From contig CAJUEX010000002.1 of NCBI GenBank assembly GCA_910585715.1, forward strand, positions 1-64,000: 64,000 bases of DNA. The letters run 5' to 3'. Numbering within the stretch: the first letter of the stretch is position 1; every line of letters begins with the position of its first letter. Below, piece after piece: positions 8,116 to 16,851 of the stretch. The position numbers and the translations under genes are program-made. The stretch comes from an uncultured Lachnospiraceae bacterium. Its GTDB lineage: Bacteria > Bacillota > Clostridia > Lachnospirales > Lachnospiraceae. Under the pieces are notes generated by a model. The model did no database searches. It saw only the letters and a list, made by a program, of their open reading frames with translations, and was not told where the DNA came from.

Positions 8116-9354
8116 TTAGCCAAATAAATATTTTTTCTGCTCCGGAGTGAGCACGTCAATTTTCTTTCCGAGAAAAGCAAGCTTTCTGGCTGCCACATCC
8201 TTATCAACCTCTACAGGTACATCTATCAGCTTTTCTGTAAGCTTATCCCCGTTTTCCACCAGATATTTAGCTGACAGCGCCTGAATGGCAAAAGACATAT
8301 CCATAATCTCTGCAGGATGCCCGTCTCCGCAGGCCAGATTTACCAGTCTTCCCTCGCCCAGCACGCAAAGCGTATTGCCGTTTGCCAACTGATATCCCAC
8401 AATATTCCTGCGCATTTCCTTTGAAGAAACTGCCATTTCACGAAGCCCTGCCATGTCGATTTCACAATCAAAATGACCGGCATTGCACAAAATAGCCCCA
8501 TCCTTCATAACCTGGAAGGCTTCCCCGGTAATTACCTTGTCACATCCGGTTACTGTTACGAAAAAGTCACCGTATTTAGCCGCTTCCTTCATGGGCATCA
8601 CATCAAAGCCATCCATAACTGCTTCAATAGCACGAACCGGATTCACTTCTGTTACGATTACTCTGGCGCCAAGACCCTTTGCGCGCATGGCAACGCCCTT
8701 GCCGCACCAGCCATAGCCTGCAACCACTACGATTTTTCCTGCCACAATGAGATTAGTGGTCCGGTTAATTCCATCCCATACCGATTGTCCGGTACCATAA
8801 CGATTGTCAAATAAATGCTTGCAGTCCGCATTATTTACCCTTACCATGGGGAACTTCAATTCTCCCGCCTTATTCATAGCTTCTAAACGCAAGATTCCGG
8901 TAGTGGTTTCCTCGCAACCGCCTATGACATCCGGAATCAGGTCCACAAATTCCGTATGCATCATATGAACTAAATCTCCCCCGTCATCAATAATGATATT
9001 AGGTCCCACTTCAAGTACCTTGCGTATATGGCTGTTATACTCTTCTTCCGTAGCATCATACCATGCATGCACTTCCAGGCCCGCCTTTACCAGGGCTGCT
9101 GCCACATCATCCTGTGTGGAAAGGGGATTGGAGCCGGTTACATACATATCGGCGCCGCCTGCTGCCAGCACCTTGCAAAGATATGCTGTTTTCGCCTCTA
9201 AATGTACAGATAATGCAATCTTTTTTCCCACAAAGGGCTTTGTCTTTGTAAATTCCTCTTCAAGAGTACGAAGAAGGTCACAATTTCTCTTTACCCATTC
9301 AATTTTCAGTTCGCCGGATTCGGCTAAATTTAAATCCCTGATTTCACTGCCCAT
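8116..9354 (-). CDS. ahcY: Adenosylhomocysteinase, 412 aa
   Basis: Hydrolyses S-adenosylhomocysteine to adenosine and homocysteine, clearing the product of methyltransferases. It carries the NAD-binding segment VVAGYGWCGKGVAMRAKGLGA near residue 215 and the substrate-loop region VNNADCKHLFDNRYGTGQS just before it, the version seen in Thermotoga-like and clostridial enzymes. The C-terminus ends KKYLFG rather than the KPxxYRY tail of eukaryotic enzymes. I moved the start to 9354 because AGGAGGAAAAGC directly precedes that ATG; the in-frame start 8 codons upstream has no such site. It appears monocistronic. No SAM or SAH riboswitch was recognised in the short leader. Confidence 0.95.
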   Translation of the reverse strand: MGSEIRDLNLAESGELKIEWVKRNCDLLRTLEEEFTKTKPFVGKKIALSVHLEAKTAYLCKVLAAGGADMYVTGSNPLSTQDDVAAALVKAGLEVHAWYDATEEEYNSHIRKVLEVGPNIIIDDGGDLVHMMHTEFVDLIPDVIGGCEETTTGILRLEAMNKAGELKFPMVRVNNADCKHLFDNRYGTGQSVWDGINRTTNLIVAGKIVVVAGYGWCGKGVAMRAKGLGARVIVTEVNPVRAIEAVMDGFDVMPMKEAAKYGDFFVTVTGCDKVITGEAFQVMKDGAILCNAGHFDCEIDMAGLREMAVSSKEMRRNIVGYQLANGNTLCVLGEGRLVNLACGDGHPAEIMDMSFAIQALSAKYLVENGDKLTEKLIDVPVEVDKDVAARKLAFLGKKIDVLTPEQKKYLFG

Positions 9355-9429
9355 GCTTTTCCTCCTAAATTTCTGCAACGATATCTGTTCTTCTCTTATA
9401 TTTCCTATCGCAACATATATTCAGCCGAA

Positions 9430-9485
9430 TTTTTATTAGAGTGATGGTCGTCTGTCCTGTCATCACTTGGCAATATTATTGCCAA
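9430..9485 (-). terminator. Double hairpin at the end of the GGDEF gene
   Basis: Two inverted repeats follow one another on the minus strand. A perfect 19-base palindrome (TTGGCAATA/TATTGCCAA, 9467-9485) contains the stop codon of the GGDEF gene. A stem AGTGATG/CATCACT (9440-9467) follows and runs into a weak T-rich tail. They probably end transcription before ahcY. Confidence 0.55.
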
Positions 9486-12400
9486 ATCCGATATGTCCGC
9501 TTCCCATGCTTCTTCACATCGTAAAGAGCTTCATCCGCATGCTTTAATGTTTCGTTGATATCACAGCCATGCTCATAATCCGTACAGGCAATTCCAATAG
9601 AGCAGGAAATATAATTTTCCTTTGGAATATCTATTACAACATTCTCCTGCCGGGGAATGCCGTCTATAAAGTAATTTTGAAGCTCTATTTCCTTGTAAAT
9701 AGACTTGGCAGTAGTTTCTGCCAGTTCTATGGAAGTATCCGGCAGCGCCAGTAAAAATTCATCCCCGCCATAACGAACGGCATATCCTGTTTCGCCTGCA
9801 ATCTTCTTTAAAATGTCAGAGAATCTTACTAAAATATAATCTCCTACAGCATGACCAAAGGTGTCATTGTAATACTTAAAGCTGTCCAAGTCAATATAAA
9901 GGATTGTCAAATTACCGCTCTCCGGCCTTTTCTTGTTCAAGTCATTAGTATCTGTGCCCACTATCTTCATAAATCCCTGACGATTTAACAGACTGGTCAG
10001 GATATCGGTAACAGCGCTTTGCTGCAGCTTATTATTAACATCCTGCAGTTCATCATTGTATTCCATTATCTTTTTATTAAAGTCAATACGGTCTATGGAG
10101 TCCACTAACTGCTTGAACGAAAAACGCATAACCGTCAGTTCACCTTCTGTAAGAGGGGAAAAATTGGAAACAAAATTGTCTTTTAGCCTGGTATATCCGA
10201 TTAGCACATTTTGAATTTTATTATTCATAATAATCGGAATGCAAATAAAATAAGAAATTTCATCATTACCAAATATATTTGTGATTTCATAAAATTCCTC
10301 ATAACGCTTTTCCATTCTTGATACAATAAAGCCTCTCGGATAGTAAGTAAGCTTTGTAGCAATTAACTGGATATACTCCTCCGTAAGAGGAAACTCCTCA
10401 GCAAAATAAAATGGCTGCAGCTGTTGGCCGTCACTGGTAAGCAAAATAATCTGGTCTAATAAAAAATGGTTCTGAATATGCACTGTTGTAGTTTGAATTA
10501 ATGAATTCCTTTTTTGTTCCTGACTAATCATATCCTGGCATGTGGAAAGAAATTGAATATGCTTTTCCTTTCGCTCCAATTCCTTCTGGGTTGCAAGATG
10601 ATTCGTCAGTTCATCTATCATTTCTATTGTGATTTCTCCCATAGTAAGGTTCATGGAAGGATTTTCCGGCGCTTCTTTTTCCAGACGGCAACGGGTAAGA
10701 TAGAATTGTCTTTTCAATGTATGCTCTTTGGCATATTCCAGACACCCCTTTAAAATATCTGTTTCCTCCTTCTCTTTTCCAAGGGCGGAATATAAATCAG
10801 CCTGTTCAATGGCAAGTTGATGATAGCTGAAAAACAAATTGCCCTTAGAACGCATCATAAAGAAATAAGCGTTGTCAAAATCACTTTGAGCATAGGAATA
10901 TTCATTGGACTTTTTGTTCAGCAGTCCGGTTACAAAATAATAAAGGAATAAATCATCATCCCATAAATAAAATTTGGATTCATCATTGCAATCCAGCAAA
11001 TGGCTTAAATAACGTTTGGCTGATGCAAGGCACAGCGAACAATTATATTCTGAATCCAGCCGAAAATAAGACAATGCCGCCAAACCGTATAGCTTGGATG
11101 TATTGCAGACCCTCAGTTTAAATTCCTTCATCTTTTCAAGGATTTCTATACATTTTGTAACATATAGAATGGCATTCTCGTAATCCTGGGCTAATATGGC
11201 ATTGATTGTTTTGTTATACAGCATTTCGGAAATAGAGTCCAAAGAGGAAAAACGATAATAAATAGCAATCGCCTTGTTATAATAATCATTTGCTTTTTCA
11301 AAATCACCGGATACGCTGCTGTTGTATCCCAGCCCGGCATATGTATTGGCTTCCTCAATTGGATTATTACAATAAGCTAACAAATCTATACATTTTTTGT
11401 AATACTCTTCCGCTAAATCAAACTGACCATATGCAGACACTACCAATATATTCTTTTTGTAAATCTCTATGGCAAAATAAAGATTATCGAGCTGAAGGGC
11501 CAAATCAATTCCCTGCTGCAAAAATCCCAGCTCGGATTCCATACTGTTTCCGTAAGCAAAAGTATAAATATGGGCAAGGTGATTGAGATACTGATATTTC
11601 TTGGCTTCCTCAAAAAATAAATCTATATGCTCCAAGTGGAAATCCTGAAGAAAAATAGTGGTCCAGCCTCTGAAAACAGCAATATATTCCAGCAAATGCG
11701 CTTTAAACGTATAATAATCCTTATTTTCTTTTGGTATATGGGCAAGGCATTCCTTTGACTTCTTCATGCCCAAATCATATAAACCATTATGAGTATGGGC
11801 GATACCGGAAATATAAATGCATTCAAAATACATAACCGGATCTGTGTCCGGACTGATACTCTCCTTTAATTTATCAAGCAACAACAAGGCTTTGGAATAA
11901 TCCCCTGAATATATATTCGTCAAGGAATACAAATAAAGAATCTGTTCTTTTAATTCCTTTGCCACAAAAGAATGCTCCACTTCCAGCTTATGATACAAAA
12001 TATCCAGATAATAGTTGGCCTGTTCAATGGCAAGGGTATGCACCATGTTATAAAGCATGGGAATATAGGCGGGAAAGGAAAGTACATGGGGGCTGAATTG
12101 AATAGTAGGCTCAATAACCTGCTTCCGTTTGGTAATTCCAAAATCAATCAGGCGATGTCTGTCGTCAACCTGCTTTATTAAAGCCTTCCATTCCCCTGCA
12201 GCATAAGGTGTGGGCTGACTTACCTCATTATAGCTTACAATCACTCCTAAATTCCTGACAGATGCAGAATCAATCAGCGCCTGCAACAAATCAATGGTTG
12301 ATTTTGGTGCAAAATGGGCGCTGTTTAAAACAAATACCAAAGGATGACTGGCAGCCAGATAGTTTAAAATAGAAAGAATCGATTGATTCATCCGAATTCG

Positions 12401-12781
12401 TTCGTAATCCATTTCATAAATAATAATATCTTCATCCCGACGGCAGGCTTCATTTTGCAAATAAGAAACAAACAATGATTTATGTAACGGATAAACATTA
12501 CAGGCATCAATAAAATCCTCAGGCGTCATATGCTGATAATATGTAAAATATAAATTCCGAATCCAGTCTAAAAACGGCTCAAACGCACCTTGCATCTGGG
12601 TGCTGGCATATTCATGGCACAATAATAAAATGCCGGAATCCATAGGAATCGAAGAAGCCAAAAGCTCCTCTGTAAGAACTACGCCATCATAATGCTTTAC
12701 AAAAAGAAAATGATTTGATTCATTGGGTAAATCCTGTACTAACTGATTGATAAATTTATACACATATGAATTCTGATACAT
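9476..12781 (-). CDS. Large TPR-GGDEF diguanylate cyclase, 1101 aa
   Basis: Probably makes the second messenger cyclic di-GMP from two GTP. Three regions are visible. The N-terminal 200 residues look like a STAND/AAA-type domain (VFVLNSAHF as a Walker B remnant) but lack a Walker A P-loop. The middle, about 230-730, is a helical repeat region of TPR type (AEEYYKKCIDLLAYCNNPIEEANTYA, cut here). Then comes a GAF-like stretch and a C-terminal GGDEF domain with an intact RYGGDEF active site near residue 1005. The usual RxxD inhibitory site before it is absent, so product inhibition may be lost. It has no membrane segments, so it is likely cytoplasmic and triggered by a protein or ligand. It is separate from its neighbours, with a GGGAGG ribosome site. 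Confidence 0.9.
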   Translation of the reverse strand: MYQNSYVYKFINQLVQDLPNESNHFLFVKHYDGVVLTEELLASSIPMDSGILLLCHEYASTQMQGAFEPFLDWIRNLYFTYYQHMTPEDFIDACNVYPLHKSLFVSYLQNEACRRDEDIIIYEMDYERIRMNQSILSILNYLAASHPLVFVLNSAHFAPKSTIDLLQALIDSASVRNLGVIVSYNEVSQPTPYAAGEWKALIKQVDDRHRLIDFGITKRKQVIEPTIQFSPHVLSFPAYIPMLYNMVHTLAIEQANYYLDILYHKLEVEHSFVAKELKEQILYLYSLTNIYSGDYSKALLLLDKLKESISPDTDPVMYFECIYISGIAHTHNGLYDLGMKKSKECLAHIPKENKDYYTFKAHLLEYIAVFRGWTTIFLQDFHLEHIDLFFEEAKKYQYLNHLAHIYTFAYGNSMESELGFLQQGIDLALQLDNLYFAIEIYKKNILVVSAYGQFDLAEEYYKKCIDLLAYCNNPIEEANTYAGLGYNSSVSGDFEKANDYYNKAIAIYYRFSSLDSISEMLYNKTINAILAQDYENAILYVTKCIEILEKMKEFKLRVCNTSKLYGLAALSYFRLDSEYNCSLCLASAKRYLSHLLDCNDESKFYLWDDDLFLYYFVTGLLNKKSNEYSYAQSDFDNAYFFMMRSKGNLFFSYHQLAIEQADLYSALGKEKEETDILKGCLEYAKEHTLKRQFYLTRCRLEKEAPENPSMNLTMGEITIEMIDELTNHLATQKELERKEKHIQFLSTCQDMISQEQKRNSLIQTTTVHIQNHFLLDQIILLTSDGQQLQPFYFAEEFPLTEEYIQLIATKLTYYPRGFIVSRMEKRYEEFYEITNIFGNDEISYFICIPIIMNNKIQNVLIGYTRLKDNFVSNFSPLTEGELTVMRFSFKQLVDSIDRIDFNKKIMEYNDELQDVNNKLQQSAVTDILTSLLNRQGFMKIVGTDTNDLNKKRPESGNLTILYIDLDSFKYYNDTFGHAVGDYILVRFSDILKKIAGETGYAVRYGGDEFLLALPDTSIELAETTAKSIYKEIELQNYFIDGIPRQENVVIDIPKENYISCSIGIACTDYEHGCDINETLKHADEALYDVKKHGKRTYRIWQ

Positions 12782-12871
12782 GTTAACCTCCCTGCAAAAT
12801 CAGTCATTCAATAATCGACAAATAAATTATAACAAAAAAATGGCTATAGGTCATTCTTTTTTTATTATTAT

Positions 12872-13831
12872 TTATAAACTTACTACATTTCTATCTTTCC
12901 CCTCCAGAAATGCCTGAATGTTCTTATAAACCTCACTTACAACCCTCTCTCTGGATTCCGTGCTTGCCCATGCCATATGGGGAGTAATTATTAATTTTCT
13001 GCTGTCCTGAATCCTTCCTAATGGATTATCTTTAGCAATGGGTTCCTTCCCAAGTACATCAAGACCTGCTCCTGCAATCATATTTTCTGTAAGAGCCGTG
13101 TAAAGGTCATTATCATTTACTACGGGTCCTCTTGCCACGTTAATAAGAACAGCGGATTTTTTCATCTTTTTAAAGGCATTTATATCAAAGAGATTTCTTG
13201 TCTTTTCGGATAGGGGACAATGGATGGAAAGAAAATCACTTTCCTTGCATAATGTATCAAAATTCACTCTTTCATAATCCCTGCAGGTGCTATTGCCGGA
13301 AGCAGAATAAAAAATCACCTTGCAGCCAAAAGCTTCTGCAATCTTTGCCACCTTCCGTCCGATGTTGCCCATTCCTACAATGCCCCATGTCTTTCCTTCC
13401 AGCTCTGTATAAGCTTCGTCAAAATTAGAAAAGCGGTCCTGATTTCCATAAACGCCGGACTTTACATAATGGTCATAAAAGCTCAGCTTTTCCAATACGT
13501 ACAAAGCAAGGGCAAAGGTATGCTGCGCCACTGCTGCGGTAGAATAGTCCACCACATTTGCCACCTTGATGTTTCTGCTTTTGCAATATTCCAGATCCAC
13601 GTTGTCAAAACCTGTGGCAAATTCACAAATTAATTTTACATTGGGACAATTTTTTAAAGTATTTTCATTCATAGGCGCTTTATTGGCTATGACGATATCC
13701 GCATCCCCCACATGCTGCGCCGCATCCTCTTCCACAGTATTTGCAAAATATGTTACCTCACCAAAGTCTTCATAACAGGCAACATCTATATCTGTTCCTA
13801 CGCTGTTTCGCTCTAATACTACAATTTTCAT
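12872..13831 (-). CDS. D-isomer specific 2-hydroxyacid dehydrogenase, 319 aa
   Basis: NAD(H)-dependent dehydrogenase of the glycerate/hydroxypyruvate type, interconverting a 2-keto acid and its D-2-hydroxy form. The Rossmann motif GIVGMGNIGRKVAKIAEAFG starts near residue 150. The catalytic Arg lies in INVARGPVVND, the Glu in the following strand, and the His in ITPHMAWAS near residue 285. Length is normal for the family. The precise substrate (glyoxylate, hydroxypyruvate, pyruvate or another) cannot be told from sequence. It is a single gene with a terminator-bounded position downstream of the anti-sigma gene. Confidence 0.9.
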   Translation of the reverse strand: MKIVVLERNSVGTDIDVACYEDFGEVTYFANTVEEDAAQHVGDADIVIANKAPMNENTLKNCPNVKLICEFATGFDNVDLEYCKSRNIKVANVVDYSTAAVAQHTFALALYVLEKLSFYDHYVKSGVYGNQDRFSNFDEAYTELEGKTWGIVGMGNIGRKVAKIAEAFGCKVIFYSASGNSTCRDYERVNFDTLCKESDFLSIHCPLSEKTRNLFDINAFKKMKKSAVLINVARGPVVNDNDLYTALTENMIAGAGLDVLGKEPIAKDNPLGRIQDSRKLIITPHMAWASTESRERVVSEVYKNIQAFLEGKDRNVVSL

Positions 13832-13908
13832 TTTTCTGTCTCCCTATACATATTAACTTATACTCTGTCTTATATAAATATACTGTTCTTTTCGAAAATT
13901 GGCAAGAA

Positions 13909-13943
13909 AAAAGAGTGCGAACGGTTACCTTCACACTCTTTTT
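13909..13943. terminator. Bidirectional terminator
   Basis: AAAAAGAGTG and CACTCTTTTT (with extra pairing toward the loop) form a strong stem with T runs on both strands. It lies between the DUF4179 gene stop and the dehydrogenase promoter. Confidence 0.85.
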
Positions 13944-13984
13944 CCTCTGCTATATGAAGTCAAAGACCCTGCGGGAATAAAATC

Positions 13985-15295
13985 TTACCGGGTAAACTGT
14001 ACCTCTGTATGATAAAGGGCCTTTTCTTCCAAAAGCTGTTTAAAGGTTTTCTCCTTCTTTTTCTCTTCATAATCATCAGACCAATAATAGCCTTTAAAGT
14101 CCATGTATTCCTCACAGTCACAAATAAACAGGTAGACGGTTGAAATATCCCTGTCCTGAATAGCATAGACATTTGCAGAGGCCCCGTTACCTCCATTGGG
14201 AAGCGGCTCTCCATTGGCATCCAGAGCCACCGTAATAATGGAAGCAAGATCTTCATTGGAATCATATTTTTCATTTACCTTTATTTCAAAAGGTGTCTTT
14301 TCTACAGATGCAATACCTATCCCGTTTTCATTGGTTCCGTTGATTTCCACTATCTGGGTTTTTGAATTATCTACACAAATAGGGATTTCATAGCTCCAGT
14401 TTCCATCAAACCAGTAATTTGAATATTGGTTAGGAAAATCATAATAATCTGCAGGAAGATGTTCATCCAAGTATTTAAAATACTCCTCATCCGACATGGT
14501 TTCACTCATTTCTCCCAACTCTTCCCATGTCAAATCACAGCCTGTCTCTGCTACTGCCTTTTCTCCAACAATCTGTGTGATGGAAAAATCCATTGTAAAG
14601 CTTTCCGGTATATCCAGTTTCTTTATAAGATTTTCTGCTGTCTCAACATCTATTTCTCCTGAATACTTATCAAGTTCTGTACTATCCTTATTAATATCAT
14701 CCAGACTAATTCTCAAAATTCCGGCATAAGTATTTTCATCTATCATCTTTCCTTCCAGATATCTGAGTGCTATTACTTCTGATGGATTAAAGCTATACTT
14801 TTCCCTGGTCCGCACCTGTATAACCGGATTTCCTTCCAAATCAATCAGGGTGTCCGGAAAACCTTCTTTACTTTTCATGGATAAAGCTAGATAAATCGCC
14901 TGGTCATTGCAATATATTTCAGAAAAGCTTACTTTTACTCCGCCCGCTTCTTTTGTATAAACAGAATCCTCTTCATTTGTCTCTGTATTTTCCTCCTGCA
15001 GGGGCGTAGCCAATGTACTATAATCACCTTTAAAGCTATAAGAACCTTGCAGCATTTCAAATACATGTCCTATAATAGGCACCTTGGCAGCCAAAACCGG
15101 ATTGGAAATAACAATGCTGCATACAATTGCCCCTGCTGCTGCCACACTTCCCCATTTTATCACATTCTTCTTCCTATTCCTTTTTCTGCAAACTTCCTCT
15201 CCCTGTTCCAATCCTGTTTTTACAGCCTTGGACAATTCATCAGGAATTTTTATTTCATAATATTTATGAATATCATATTGATTTTCTTTCTTCAT
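13985..15295 (-). CDS. DUF4179-type membrane anti-sigma protein, 436 aa
   Basis: Probably holds the partner sigma factor inactive until a cell-envelope signal arrives. Residues 1-45 are a short cytoplasmic region (KYYEIKIPDELSKAVKTGLE) likely to bind the sigma factor. One membrane helix covers about residues 46-68 (IKWGSVAAAGAIVCSIVIS). The remaining 370 residues are predicted outside the cell and contain the DUF4179 start VKVSFSEIYCNDQAIYLALSM near residue 120. Its start lies 23 bases inside the end of the sigma gene, so the two are translationally coupled. The extracytoplasmic ligand is unknown. Confidence 0.88.
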   Translation of the reverse strand: MKKENQYDIHKYYEIKIPDELSKAVKTGLEQGEEVCRKRNRKKNVIKWGSVAAAGAIVCSIVISNPVLAAKVPIIGHVFEMLQGSYSFKGDYSTLATPLQEENTETNEEDSVYTKEAGGVKVSFSEIYCNDQAIYLALSMKSKEGFPDTLIDLEGNPVIQVRTREKYSFNPSEVIALRYLEGKMIDENTYAGILRISLDDINKDSTELDKYSGEIDVETAENLIKKLDIPESFTMDFSITQIVGEKAVAETGCDLTWEELGEMSETMSDEEYFKYLDEHLPADYYDFPNQYSNYWFDGNWSYEIPICVDNSKTQIVEINGTNENGIGIASVEKTPFEIKVNEKYDSNEDLASIITVALDANGEPLPNGGNGASANVYAIQDRDISTVYLFICDCEEYMDFKGYYWSDDYEEKKKEKTFKQLLEEKALYHTEVQFTR

Positions 15296-15821
15296 AGTAA
15301 GATTCCTCCGTCAACTTTTTTTTAAGCTCCTTTTTCGCCCTTGACAGATATCCTTTTACTGTTCCTTCCGGAATATCCATAATGCAGGCAATTTCTTTTA
15401 TTTTCATATCAGAAAAATAATACAATACAATGACCATTTTATAAAAAGGTCTTAATAAATCAATTGCCTCGTACAAATCAATACGTTCTTCTATGTATAA
15501 AGAAGAAGCTTCCATTGTTTTTTCCTGACATTCCTCCAACGAAAGAATTGGAGCCTGTTTTTCTTTTTCTCGATAAATACAGTTAATCAGTATTTTGGTA
15601 AGCCACGTTTTAAAAAATGCCGGTTTCCGCAGCCTGTCAATAGCTATCATACCTTTCATGACGCAATTCTGCACTGCATCTAAAGCATCCTGTTCATTTT
15701 TTACATAAAGGAAAGCCGTCTTGTATAAATAAGTCTCATATTCTTCAATTAAAATCCCGTATGCCTTCCGGTTTCCCTTTATGGCTTTTTTTACAAGCTT
15801 TTCTATTTCCTGCTGATTCAT
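15273..15821 (-). CDS. RNA polymerase sigma factor, sigma-70 family (ECF type), 182 aa
   Basis: Directs RNA polymerase to a small regulon, probably including this operon. Region 2 spans about residues 20-80 (YLYKTAFLYVKNEQDALDAV with the core-binding pattern), and region 4 lies at 115-165 with the helix-turn-helix MKIKEIACIMDIPEGTVKGYLSRAKKEL. The length and two-domain form fit ECF sigmas of the SigV/SigW kind. GGAGGTGG is a strong ribosome site. It is first in a two-gene unit with its anti-sigma protein. Confidence 0.93.
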   Translation of the reverse strand: MNQQEIEKLVKKAIKGNRKAYGILIEEYETYLYKTAFLYVKNEQDALDAVQNCVMKGMIAIDRLRKPAFFKTWLTKILINCIYREKEKQAPILSLEECQEKTMEASSLYIEERIDLYEAIDLLRPFYKMVIVLYYFSDMKIKEIACIMDIPEGTVKGYLSRAKKELKKKLTEESYYEERKSI

Positions 15822-15942
15822 TTGTACTAACCACCTCCGGTAAATCTATTATGGACCCAATGGAATTATAATTATTATCCCTGTTTTTTTGTAATCAAAT
15901 GTTACTGCCGGCAGTTTATTTTCTTCATTTGCTTTACATTTA

Positions 15943-16851
15943 TTAGATACGTGAAAAAGAAAAAAAGTTACAATTAAGAAAAAAATCCTCCATGCCTTTT
16001 TGAAAGGCTTCTGTCCAGAAATCAATATCTGATAAACGGTTAGGTAATTTATCAGGCGTTATATCAAATATAAACACAATACCTGCCATGAAAAAAATAA
16101 ATACAATAAAAATCATGCTTCTGAATAACAGCTTGTTCTTCCTTGCCCGAAATAATAGATATAAAAGAATGCAGGCAGGAAAAAGAAAAAGCGCCGCCCT
16201 TTTTAAAATAAAGCTCCAATACGCCGGAGCTTCCTTTAATATCAGATTGTATTCGTTTCCAAGCTGCTCTTTGATTCTGTTTTTTTCCGAATAGCTGTCC
16301 GCATAAAAGGTCAGTTTATCTAATAATACTTGGCTGTTTTCATCTGCCTCACATAAAAAGATATCTGTTTTTGGCAGCACTCCCTGTACATAATAAGTCT
16401 TTTTCCCATATATAAGTATTTTTCCTATTATATTTGTATCACCAAACAACTTCCATGCTGTCTCATCCCCGATAAGACAGCTTTCCGTATCTTCCTTATT
16501 TAAAGAATTTTCGCCCGGAAAAAGCAAAGCGGAATTGCCGCAGATTTCCATGACGGGAAAGCTTCCTTCTCTGGAAAGCTCTGTATTTTCAATAGTCTGG
16601 CTTTTCTTTTCTCTCCAAAAGAGAAAGGCTTCCGGCGCTTCCTTTTCCTCTTCTTTTTTTAGGCAAAGCAGCGCTTCCTTTGGTGAGATACCCCATTGCT
16701 CTTTTTCCTGTGACTGAGCATTTTCAATGGAGCACTCCGTATACTTTTTTAAAACGGAAATTTTCCCGAGTACACTTTTTCCAATAAGCAGATAAACCAC
16801 GATACCAATCCATAAAAGAAATAAAAGGATCCATCTGCTCCACTGTTTCAA
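15943..16851 (-). CDS. MacB-like membrane protein, 302 aa
   Basis: An N-terminal membrane helix (residues 8-28) leads into an extracytoplasmic domain of about 175 residues with the pattern CLIGDETAWKLFGDTNIIGK, typical of the MacB periplasmic core. Two to three further hydrophobic segments (about residues 215-232 and 243-262) follow. A full MacB permease is usually near 400 residues with a conserved three-helix FtsX domain. Here the FtsX part is short and lacks clear family hallmarks. It begins with TTG overlapping the adaptor stop (TTGA). As partner of an HlyD-like adaptor it may be the reduced membrane part of an export system. No ATPase gene accompanies it. Confidence 0.65.
   Translation of the reverse strand: MKQWSRWILLFLLWIGIVVYLLIGKSVLGKISVLKKYTECSIENAQSQEKEQWGISPKEALLCLKKEEEKEAPEAFLFWREKKSQTIENTELSREGSFPVMEICGNSALLFPGENSLNKEDTESCLIGDETAWKLFGDTNIIGKILIYGKKTYYVQGVLPKTDIFLCEADENSQVLLDKLTFYADSYSEKNRIKEQLGNEYNLILKEAPAYWSFILKRAALFLFPACILLYLLFRARKNKLLFRSMIFIVFIFFMAGIVFIFDITPDKLPNRLSDIDFWTEAFQKGMEDFFLNCNFFSFSRI

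Noticed and set aside
8473..9439. Several long plus-strand frames across ahcY
   Set aside because: They are antisense shadows of a conserved enzyme and do not look like any protein.
9355..9475. SAM or SAH riboswitch before ahcY
   Set aside because: The leader is short and its hairpins are explained by the end of the GGDEF gene; no conserved riboswitch core was recognised.
15943..16851. Broken MacB permease (pseudogene)
   Set aside because: The frame is intact and coupled to the adaptor; the short length is more likely a reduced family member, although decay cannot be excluded.
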